A program made the translations under genes and the position numbers. Positions 6,739 through 12,437 of a stretch of 12,437 bases of DNA are shown here, one piece after another. The number at the start of each line of letters is the position of its first letter. Within the stretch, counting starts at the first letter, position 1. Source of the DNA: JBGPIK01 sp041484845 (lineage in GTDB: Bacteria > Desulfobacterota > Binatia > UBA9968); the NCBI GenBank assembly GCA_041484845.1, contig JBGPIK010000181.1, positions 1-12,437 of the forward strand, read 5' to 3'. The notes under the pieces were generated by a model, which was not told where the DNA came from, searched no databases, and worked only from the letters and a program-made list of their open reading frames with translations.

Positions 6739-8583
6739 TTATCTCCTTTCGTCTCCCCCGGTTTTAGGCAACGTAAACCAAAAAGTGCTTCCCTTCCCTG
6801 GTTCACTTTCAACACCGATCTCGCCTCCATGGCCGCGGACAATTTCCCTGGTTATATAGAGTCCCAATCCGGTCCCTTTCGAACCGGTGTTCGGCACGCG
6901 AAAGAATTTGTCAAAAATTCGCTCCTGAAACTCTTTTGGAATTCCGCTACCGGTATCGGACACCGCGAAGCGCACCGCGTCGTTTGACACGGCGGCGCTC
7001 AGCACTATGCTCCCTTCCTTGGGTGTGTGGCGTATCGCGTTGCTAATGAGATTGGAAAAAACATGACCGATGCGCTCGTGATCGGCCAATACCGCAGCCG
7101 CGGGAAAAGGAAAATTCGCGCTTAAGCGCACACCGACCGCATCCGCCTCCCCCTTTTGTTTCTCGATGGCGCTTTCGATCAACGTCGTCGCCTCAATCGG
7201 CAAGGGGTAGAGCTCAACCCGGCCGGACTCAATTCGCGATAGATCTAAGAGGTCGTCCACCATGGCTTGAAGGCGATCACAATCCTCGCGCGCCGCGTAC
7301 AGTAAATCGGCTTGTTTTTCCGTAAGGGGGCCGGCCACCTGTTCCGTGCAGAGATGAACCGCCATGCGCAATGAAGTCAGTGGCGTGCGGAACTCGTGAG
7401 CCACGGTCGCGACCAGATCATTCTTGAGTTCCTCGAAACGTCGCAATCGGGTCACGTCCTGGAGAATCACAGTTGCGGCAACAATTACGCCCCGCGTCTC
7501 GTACACCGGGGCTCCCCGCGGCAAAAAAAACCGGTCACCTAATAAAGTCGGCAATTGCACCGCATCTTCAAATCCTCTGGGAACATACGCACCCTTTCCA
7601 CTGAGGACATGGCTGCGCATGCGCTCCAGAACCGCGCGGATGGTGGCATCGACATTTTTGAGCGACTCCTTCGATCCTGCCTCCGTTTTGAGCCCCAGGA
7701 GAGTTTCCGCGGCGTGATTGACATTTTGCAGGTTGCCCTCGATGCTGAAAATCACCACCGGGTCCGGAAGACTGTCGATGGCCGCTTGCATACTCAGATG
7801 CGCTTCCAGCAATTCTCCCAGCGAGCTCTTGCGGTATTCGGCCAAGCGCGCGGCCATGGCGTTGAAGTCCTGCGCCAAACGCGCCAGCTCGTCGTGCCCG
7901 CGCACTCTGGCGCGCGCATCGAAATGGCCCTCGCCTATTTTGCGCGTAGCCTCGCTTAGGTCCGACAACGGCTGCAGCATGCGGCGGGTCAACCGTGCTG
8001 AGATGAACAGCCCCAAGACCAAGGCGGCGAAGGCAACCGAGATCGTGATAGCGTTCATACGCTCGGCCGTTCGACGCACCGCTTCGCTCTTGCGCACCAT
8101 CGCGTCCTGATTGATCGCCAAAATCTCATCGGCCGCTGTTTTCACTTTTAAGAACGCGCCTTCGAGCTCAGAAAAATAAAGCTGCCTCGCCTCCTCTTGA
8201 GTCGCGTTCTTCTGAAGACGCGCGAATTTCACCTGGTAGTCATTCCAGGCAGAGCGGAGTCCCTCGGTGAACTCCTTTTCTCCCGATTCTGTGATGTTTC
8301 CTTCTTGCACTTTCAACTCGGACTCAAAAGTGGGCCGATATTTCTCCGCCTGCTCGATTCCCTTTTGCCGTTGTCCCGCGACCAAAAATAAAGCCGCGCT
8401 GTCCATGCGCTCGATGGCTTCCTTCATCCGCTGGGCCGCAAGGACGCTGCGGTAGTTATCCTTTAATATGGTCTGCGAGTGCGATCCTAAAAACGATATG
8501 ACCGCAACGGAGACCACGCACACCACGGCGAGGGCGACCACGATCGGAGCTTCTGCTAACAGGAGCTTGCGGTAGAAGTTCAT
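6739..8583 (-). CDS. KinB-like membrane sensor histidine kinase (HAMP-PAS-HisKA-HATPase)
   Basis: This is a 614-residue inner-membrane sensor kinase. A first membrane helix (about 11-32) and a second (about 178-196) enclose a helical, charged periplasmic domain of about 145 residues. Then come HAMP (about 197-250), PAS (about 262-380, with SLPDPVVIFSIEG at 271-283), HisKA with phospho-acceptor H396 in VAHEFRTPL, and a HATPase domain with N box NLISNAIRH (511-519), G1 box DTGSGI (543-548) and G2 box GTGLGL (570-575). The order and the periplasmic helical bundle resemble Pseudomonas KinB. The ATG at 8583 overlaps the stop of the KdpD-N gene as ATGA, with GGGGA just upstream, so translation is probably coupled. 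A longer in-frame reading from 8685 would lie inside the KdpD-N gene and is rejected. Operon position suggests it supplies the kinase half missing from the truncated KdpD, which is inference. Confidence 0.9.
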   Translation of the reverse strand: MNFYRKLLLAEAPIVVALAVVCVVSVAVISFLGSHSQTILKDNYRSVLAAQRMKEAIERMDSAALFLVAGQRQKGIEQAEKYRPTFESELKVQEGNITESGEKEFTEGLRSAWNDYQVKFARLQKNATQEEARQLYFSELEGAFLKVKTAADEILAINQDAMVRKSEAVRRTAERMNAITISVAFAALVLGLFISARLTRRMLQPLSDLSEATRKIGEGHFDARARVRGHDELARLAQDFNAMAARLAEYRKSSLGELLEAHLSMQAAIDSLPDPVVIFSIEGNLQNVNHAAETLLGLKTEAGSKESLKNVDATIRAVLERMRSHVLSGKGAYVPRGFEDAVQLPTLLGDRFFLPRGAPVYETRGVIVAATVILQDVTRLRRFEELKNDLVATVAHEFRTPLTSLRMAVHLCTEQVAGPLTEKQADLLYAAREDCDRLQAMVDDLLDLSRIESGRVELYPLPIEATTLIESAIEKQKGEADAVGVRLSANFPFPAAAVLADHERIGHVFSNLISNAIRHTPKEGSIVLSAAVSNDAVRFAVSDTGSGIPKEFQERIFDKFFRVPNTGSKGTGLGLYITREIVRGHGGEIGVESEPGKGSTFWFTLPKTGGDERR

Positions 8584-9737
8584 TCCCCGGCCTCGCGATC
8601 CTCTAACGAGATAATGTGAAGGTCGAATCCTGCCGCATCTCTGACCAGCAGGTAAACGGGGGACTGCCCCAGCAGGCGCCGCCACCGCGATTGCTGCGAG
8701 TGGCCGACCACGATGTGCCGCACCCCATGCGTGCGCGCAAAATCGAGCAGAACCGGAACGACCTTTTCTGCCCGCAGGCGAACCACTTCGGCTCCAAGAT
8801 CACGCGCTCTTTGTTCGTCGTCTAATAGATACCGCTGTATGGCGGCATCAATCCGCTCCGGCGTTTCATCTTTAGTTTGAACATGGACAGCAAACCAATC
8901 GGTATTCAATCGGCCCGCGAGGCGTGATCCTTGTCGGAGCAGCATCACGCCATGAGGCGGCGGGTGAGAAGCCAAACAAACCATCACGCGCTCACTGGCC
9001 GCAGCCCGCCGTGCCCCGTCGTCCGCCGCACTTCCTACCGACATCGAGCGATCAACGCTCTCCGCTACCTCCCGAAGCGCGATTTCGCGCAGCACCGCGA
9101 GTTTGTCGGCTTGAAAGAAGTTTTCGAGCGCCCACGAGACTTTGTCCTGTGCGTAAATCTTTCCCGCGCGCAAGCGATCGAGAAGATCTTCGACCGCCAA
9201 ATCGATATCGACGACTTGATCCGCCCGCTTGAGGATGGAATCAGGCACCAGTTCGCGCACGAGGACGCCCGTGGCTTGTTTTACTATGTCGTTTAAACTT
9301 TCGAGATGCTGCACATTGAACGCGCAGATCACATTGATTCCCGCATCGAGCAACTCCAACACATCCTGGTAGCGCTTTTTATTGCGGCAGAAAGGAGCGT
9401 TGGTATGGGCCAATTCATCGACGATGGCTACTTGGGGACGCCGCGTGAGAACCGCATCGAGGTCCATCTCCTCAACGGCGACGCCCTTGTACTCAACCCG
9501 CTGCCGTGGAATCACTTCGAGCCCCTCGATCAGTGCCGCGGTGTCGAGGCGATCATGCGTTTCGATGAATGCCAGAACCACATCGACGCCGCGCTTTTTA
9601 AGCGCGTGCGCTTCTTCCAGCATCTGATAGGTTTTGCCGACTCCCGCGGCAGAGCCGATATACACTTTGAGCCGGCCGCGCTTGGCGCGTTCGACCAGCT
9701 CAAGGAAATCTTCCGGTCTTTTGCGGTCCTTGGCCAT
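8580..9737 (-). CDS. kdpD: Stand-alone KdpD N-terminal sensor protein (KdpD-N + Usp domains)
   Basis: This 385-residue soluble protein corresponds to the cytosolic N-terminal half of KdpD only. Residues about 18-228 are the KdpD sensor domain: Walker A GSAAGVGKT (28-36), ETH motif (59-61), DELAHTNAP (107-115) and NVQHLESLND (141-150), all close to Escherichia coli KdpD. Residues about 249-377 are a universal-stress domain ending in VGHSQQSRWRRLLGQSPVYLL. The four membrane helices, GAF and histidine kinase of full KdpD (about 890 residues) are absent. The stop overlaps the next kinase gene rather than ending in a frameshift, so this is an organised split gene. Short KdpD forms are known in cyanobacteria and Deinococcus. 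The Usp domain of Staphylococcus KdpD binds cyclic di-AMP, and whether this one does is unknown. I take the ATG at 9737 over the TTG one codon earlier. Confidence 0.9.
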   Translation of the reverse strand: MAKDRKRPEDFLELVERAKRGRLKVYIGSAAGVGKTYQMLEEAHALKKRGVDVVLAFIETHDRLDTAALIEGLEVIPRQRVEYKGVAVEEMDLDAVLTRRPQVAIVDELAHTNAPFCRNKKRYQDVLELLDAGINVICAFNVQHLESLNDIVKQATGVLVRELVPDSILKRADQVVDIDLAVEDLLDRLRAGKIYAQDKVSWALENFFQADKLAVLREIALREVAESVDRSMSVGSAADDGARRAAASERVMVCLASHPPPHGVMLLRQGSRLAGRLNTDWFAVHVQTKDETPERIDAAIQRYLLDDEQRARDLGAEVVRLRAEKVVPVLLDFARTHGVRHIVVGHSQQSRWRRLLGQSPVYLLVRDAAGFDLHIISLEDREAGE

Positions 9738-9789
9738 CAAAAGATCTCAATCATTGGTGATCGCTCACGGGATGGGTCTTATAGCTTTT

Positions 9790-10020
9790 TCACGGATTAA
9801 ATTGCCAATTGCTTCTCATCCACCAGCGTCGTAGCGCCACGAGACACCAGATAGCCTCGACAACACCGAATGGCCAAGCACCTTGAAGAAACCCGTAAGC
9901 TGATCCCAGCGCACACGAGACAGCGAAGCCAAGAACGAACCACCGGCTCCGGTCCTCCATGGCGTAGCAGACCAGCATCGCTGTAACCGCAAACAAACCA
10001 AAAATGGTAAGTTGATCCAT
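9790..10020 (-). CDS. Small membrane protein of the kdp regulatory operon, unknown function
   Basis: This is a 76-residue protein with two or three hydrophobic helices (about 4-20, 26-44 and 47-63) and a basic C-terminus (RRWWMRSNW). The motif EDRSRWFVLGF followed by YGFLQGAWPFGVVEAIW looks like a conserved small protein rather than a random frame, but I cannot name a family. It is longer than KdpF (about 29 residues) and sits in a different place, since kdpF normally precedes kdpA. It begins at ATG 10020, 36 nt downstream of the -10 box of a good minus-strand promoter, and ends 52 bp before the KdpD-N gene, so it is probably the first gene of the regulatory operon. A role as a membrane partner of the split sensor, or as a small accessory of K+ transport, is conjecture. 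The Shine-Dalgarno is weak. Confidence 0.65.
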   Translation of the reverse strand: MDQLTIFGLFAVTAMLVCYAMEDRSRWFVLGFAVSCALGSAYGFLQGAWPFGVVEAIWCLVALRRWWMRSNWQFNP

Positions 10021-10055
10021 GTTTATTAAGAACCCTTAGCGATGTACTATGTGCT

Positions 10056-10084
10056 TCAATAGCACCCCCCAAGTCTGGTCACAA
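10056..10084 (-). promoter_or_regulatory. Probable promoter of the sensor/regulator operon
   Basis: On the minus strand TTGTGA (10084-10079) and TATTGA (10061-10056) are spaced by 17 bp, and TGC precedes the -10 hexamer as an extended element. Transcription would start near 10049, 29 nt before the small membrane protein gene. It lies downstream of the MITE-like insertion, so the regulatory genes can be expressed separately from kdpABC. Confidence 0.45.
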
Positions 10085-10155
10085 ATAACCACAACTACTG
10101 CAAAGCAAAGCTCGCACTATTTTTCAGCGCCAGCATTTTCGGAGAAATAGCGCAT

Positions 10156-10163
10156 CAGCCCTA
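10156..10163. repeat. Target-site duplication, left copy
   Basis: CAGCCCTA lies directly against the left terminal inverted repeat of the 132-bp element and is repeated exactly at 10296-10303. Confidence 0.75.
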
Positions 10164-10295
10164 GGTAGTGGTTCACTTTTGACTCGCGATTCATTGTCGG
10201 CATCAAGAAAGATTCCTCGCTCTGCTCGGAATGACAACTTAGCGGTCTGTCATCCCGAACGGAGTGAGGGATCTTGACCAAACTGAACCACTACC
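10164..10295. mobile_element. MITE-like element, 132 bp, with terminal inverted repeats
   Basis: The element begins GGTAGTGGTTCA (10164-10175) and ends TGAACCACTACC (10284-10295), a perfect 12-bp terminal inverted repeat. Exact 8-bp direct repeats (CAGCCCTA) flank it. A second inverted pair lies inside: about 28 bp starting near 10208 (AAGATTCCTCGCTC...ATGACA) against 10249-10276 (TGTCATCCC...GATCTT), with about five mismatches, around a short central loop. Most of the element can therefore fold into one long hairpin. It has no coding capacity, so it must be moved by a transposase encoded elsewhere. The 8-bp duplication and GG ends would fit an IS1595-type transposase, which is a guess. Insertion occurred at the kdpC stop codon. 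Confidence 0.75.
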
Positions 10296-10303
10296 CAGCC
10301 CTA
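10296..10303. repeat. Target-site duplication, right copy, containing the kdpC stop
   Basis: CAGCCCTA is identical to 10156-10163. Its last three bases are the complement of the kdpC TAG stop codon, so the insertion left the KdpC protein unchanged. Confidence 0.75.
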
Positions 10304-10954
10304 CGGCGCGGTGGTTGCGTTTGCTTTATTTGTATCTTCTTTCGTATCTTTTTTCTCTTGAGCCGGCAGCGGAGCCGGACGACCGAACTGCCGATCGAGC
10401 GCTACATTGACAAGCAGCACATTAACCCTGGGCTCGCCCAAAATACCAAAGGTTCTTCCCTCAACATTTTCATCAATGACCGCTCTAACTCTCTCCGGCG
10501 AGATTCCCCGCGCTTTCGCAACCCGCGGCACCTGCCACAGCGCTCCTTGCGGGGGGAGATGGGGATCGAGCCCGCTGCCTGAGGTGGTTACCAATTCAAC
10601 CGGCACCGGTCCGGCTGCGTCCGGGTTCTCCTGTTTGAGCCGCTTTAGATCTCCGGCCACGCGATCCTGTAACTTCTTGGAGGTAGTGCCAAGGTTGGAG
10701 CCCCCAGATGACATCGGGTCATAGCCCTTATCTCCGGCCGCTGACGGACGCGGCTGTAAATATGCGGGATTGGCGAAACCTTGTGCGATCAACTCTGAGC
10801 CAACAACAGTACCTTTTTCGTCTGTAACCAGACTACCGTTTGCTCTCCACGGAAAAAAGACTTGCGCCAATCCGGTCATCACGAAAGGATAAATGAGTCC
10901 CGTCAATACAATCGTGACAATCGTCGTTCGCAACGAGATAATCATTGTTTTCAT
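10301..10954 (-). CDS. kdpC: KdpC, small subunit of the K+-transporting P-type ATPase
   Basis: KdpC is the single-span subunit of the KdpFABC potassium pump, thought to assist K+ and ATP handling by KdpA and KdpB. It has 217 residues: an N-terminal membrane helix (about 9-33, ending before FFPWRANGSL), then a periplasmic domain with family signatures RPSA (69-72), SGGSNL (83-88), NPDAAGPVPVELVTTSGSGLDPH (110-132) and WQVPRVAKARG (140-150). E. coli KdpC has about 190 residues. The excess is a charged, low-complexity tail after residue 192 (PAPLPAQEKKDTKEDTNK) that the family core lacks. I place the start at ATG 10954 because AGGAG (10965-10961) is 6 nt upstream; ATG 10957 or TTG 10960 are possible but too close. 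It follows kdpB by 63 bp. Confidence 0.92.
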   Translation of the reverse strand: MKTMIISLRTTIVTIVLTGLIYPFVMTGLAQVFFPWRANGSLVTDEKGTVVGSELIAQGFANPAYLQPRPSAAGDKGYDPMSSGGSNLGTTSKKLQDRVAGDLKRLKQENPDAAGPVPVELVTTSGSGLDPHLPPQGALWQVPRVAKARGISPERVRAVIDENVEGRTFGILGEPRVNVLLVNVALDRQFGRPAPLPAQEKKDTKEDTNKANATTAP

Positions 10955-10969
10955 CATCAACTCCTAACC

Positions 10970-11004
10970 CTCTGACCTCTGACTTCTGACTTCTGATCTC
11001 CGAC
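10970..11004. repeat. Heptamer tandem repeat between kdpB and kdpC
   Basis: Five consecutive 7-bp units fill most of the gap. Read on the plus strand they are CTCTGAC, CTCTGAC, TTCTGAC, TTCTGAT and CTCCGAC (consensus YTCTGAC, or GTCAGAR in the sense of the genes). A sixth, decayed unit may follow at 11005-11011. The array ends 13 bp past the kdpB stop codon and lies just upstream of the kdpC ribosome binding site. Confidence 0.7.
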
Positions 11005-11017
11005 CTCTTGCTGCCCG

Positions 11018-12437
11018 CTAGGTCAGCCCGACGCCTTGCAGAACTAAGTCGATCAGCTTGATACCGATAAATGGCGCGATAACTCCGCCTACACCGTAAA
11101 TGAGCAGAGAGCGCGCCAGCAATGTGCCGGCTCCGACGGGACGATACCGAACGCCCCGCAACGCTAGTGGGATGAGCACTATGATAATGATCGCGTTAAA
11201 AATGACCGCCGAAAGAATAGCGCTTTGGGGCGATGCCAAATGCATAATATTCAACGGCGCGATTTCAGGATATACGCCCATAAACATGGCCGGAATGATG
11301 GCGAAATACTTCGCCACATCGTTGGCAATCGAGAAAGTGGTCAGCACTCCGCGGGTCATGAGCATCTGTTTTCCGATCTCCACCACTTCCAAGAGTTTGG
11401 TCGGATTGGAATCTAGATCGACCATGTTGCCGGCCTCTTTCGCCGCCTGAGTTCCCGTATTCATCGCTACGCCAACGTCCGCTTGCGCCAGCGCGGGCGC
11501 GTCGTTGGTGCCGTCGCCGGTCATTGCCACGAGTTTCCCTTTGGCTTGCTCTTCTTTAATGAGATGCATTTTGGCTTCTGGGGTGGCTTCCGCCAGGAAG
11601 TCATCGACGCCGGCTTCGCGCGCAATGGCCGCCGCTGTTCGGGGATTGTCTCCGGTGATCATCACCGTGCGAATACCCATGGCGCGGAAGCGATCAAAGC
11701 GCTCCTTGATGCCGCCCTTGACGACGTCTTTTAGATGAATAACCCCGAGGATTTTGTTTCCCTCGGCGACGACCAGCGGCGTTCCTCCCGTATCGGAAAT
11801 CCCATGCGTGATGCCCTCGACTTCAGAGCCTACCGTCCCGCCCACTTCGCGAACGTAGGCGATGATCGCATCGACAGCGCCCTTGCGAATCCGGCGTCCG
11901 TCGAGATCGCAACCGCTCATGCGCGTTTGCGCGCTGAACGGGATGAATTTCGCGCCGATGCTCTGAACGTCGCGGCCGCGCAGCCCGTAGCGCTCTTTCG
12001 CCAGCACGATGATCGAGCGGCCCTCCGGCGTCTCGTCCGCCAAACTTGAAAGTTGCGCCGCGTCAGCCAGACTCTCGACGCTGGTTCCATCCAAGGGAAT
12101 GAATTCCGTGGCCATCCGATTACCGAGCGTGATCGTTCCCGTCTTGTCCAAAAGCAATGTGTCGACATCACCGGCGGCTTCAACAGCGCGGCCGCTCATG
12201 GCGAGAACATTTTTCCGCAGCAGACGGTCAATGCCGGCAATACCGATAGCGGAGAGCAATCCGCCAATGGTGGTCGGGATGAGACACACCAGCAGCGCCA
12301 CGATCACAGTTACAGAAACCGTGGACATGCCCGAGTACAACGCCATCGGCACAAGCGTCACGCAAGCGAAGAGAAAAACCAGTGTCAGACCGGCAAGTAA
12401 AATATTCAGGGCGATTTCATTGGGAGTTTTTTGCCGT
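11018..12437 (-). CDS. kdpB: KdpB, catalytic subunit of the K+-transporting P-type ATPase (5' part missing)
   Basis: KdpB hydrolyses ATP to drive K+ uptake through KdpA in the inner membrane. The window holds the last 472 codons, and the frame is open to the right edge, starting RQKTPNEIAL. By comparison with E. coli KdpB (682 residues) about 210 residues are missing, including the TGES loop. Present, in fragment numbering, are the phosphorylation motif DKTGT (97-101, Asp97), TPEGRS (136-141), TGDN (261-264), GDGTND (307-312), and the charged pair of the fifth transmembrane helix, D373 and K376, in SIANDVAKYF. All key residues seen are intact. The downstream neighbour is kdpC. kdpA is expected beyond the right edge in the usual order kdpA-kdpB-kdpC. 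Confidence 0.95.
   Translation of the reverse strand, partial: RQKTPNEIALNILLAGLTLVFLFACVTLVPMALYSGMSTVSVTVIVALLVCLIPTTIGGLLSAIGIAGIDRLLRKNVLAMSGRAVEAAGDVDTLLLDKTGTITLGNRMATEFIPLDGTSVESLADAAQLSSLADETPEGRSIIVLAKERYGLRGRDVQSIGAKFIPFSAQTRMSGCDLDGRRIRKGAVDAIIAYVREVGGTVGSEVEGITHGISDTGGTPLVVAEGNKILGVIHLKDVVKGGIKERFDRFRAMGIRTVMITGDNPRTAAAIAREAGVDDFLAEATPEAKMHLIKEEQAKGKLVAMTGDGTNDAPALAQADVGVAMNTGTQAAKEAGNMVDLDSNPTKLLEVVEIGKQMLMTRGVLTTFSIANDVAKYFAIIPAMFMGVYPEIAPLNIMHLASPQSAILSAVIFNAIIIIVLIPLALRGVRYRPVGAGTLLARSLLIYGVGGVIAPFIGIKLIDLVLQGVGLT

Noticed and set aside
8584..8685. Longer start for the sensor kinase
   Set aside because: It would lie wholly within the KdpD-N gene. The ATGA overlap at 8580-8583 with GGGGA upstream, directly before the first membrane helix, is the better start.
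8924..9800. Several plus-strand reading frames opposite the KdpD-N gene
   Set aside because: They mirror the codon structure of the clear minus-strand gene and show no family motifs of their own.
10049..10066. GG-N10-GC sigma-54-like site on the minus strand before the small membrane protein gene
   Set aside because: Only the invariant GG/GC and two other bases match, and it overlaps a much better extended -10 promoter.
10117..10155. 12-codon minus-strand frame (MRYFSENAGAEK) beside the MITE
   Set aside because: It is too short, has no ribosome binding site, and its link to any gene fragment cannot be shown.

Overview
The window comes from a Gram-negative-type bacterium of moderately high GC. 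I see a cleavable signal peptide on a solute-binding protein, a KinB/AlgB-like two-component system and short palindromic intergenic repeats. I infer an environmental lineage such as Acidobacteriota, Binatota or a former-Deltaproteobacteria group, but no marker gene is present and this placement is weak.

Layout. Positions 1-1491 (minus strand) hold the start of a periplasmic solute-binding protein, cut by the window edge, preceded by a major facilitator transporter. A DUF488 protein diverges from these at 1569-2102 (plus). Next on the plus strand come a KimA/YdaO-like potassium permease (2414-4399) and an AlgB-like sigma-54 response regulator (4505-5878). A convergent gap of 215 bp carries several palindromic repeat units. 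The rest is on the minus strand, read from the right edge leftward: kdpB (5' end missing), kdpC, a 132-bp MITE-like insertion with an 8-bp target duplication at the kdpC stop, a 76-residue membrane protein, a stand-alone KdpD N-terminal sensor protein, a KinB-like histidine kinase, and a response regulator whose output is a TPR-like helical tail rather than a DNA-binding domain.

How the genes fit together. Most of 2414-12437 looks like a potassium-homeostasis locus. KdpB and KdpC belong to the high-affinity K+-pumping P-type ATPase, and the KimA-like protein is a probable K+/H+ symporter. The usual KdpD/KdpE pair is replaced. KdpD is cut down to its cytosolic ATP-binding plus universal-stress domains and overlaps by 4 nt (ATGA) a separate membrane kinase with HAMP and PAS domains. 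The kinase is followed 3 nt later by the receiver-TPR protein. No OmpR-type KdpE is visible. The only DNA-binding regulator in the window is the convergent AlgB-like activator, which resembles the natural partner of KinB. My hypothesis is a split KdpD sensor feeding a KinB/AlgB-type, sigma-54-linked output, with the receiver-TPR protein as a second phospho-target or adaptor. This wiring is inferred from gene order and domain content and is not demonstrated.
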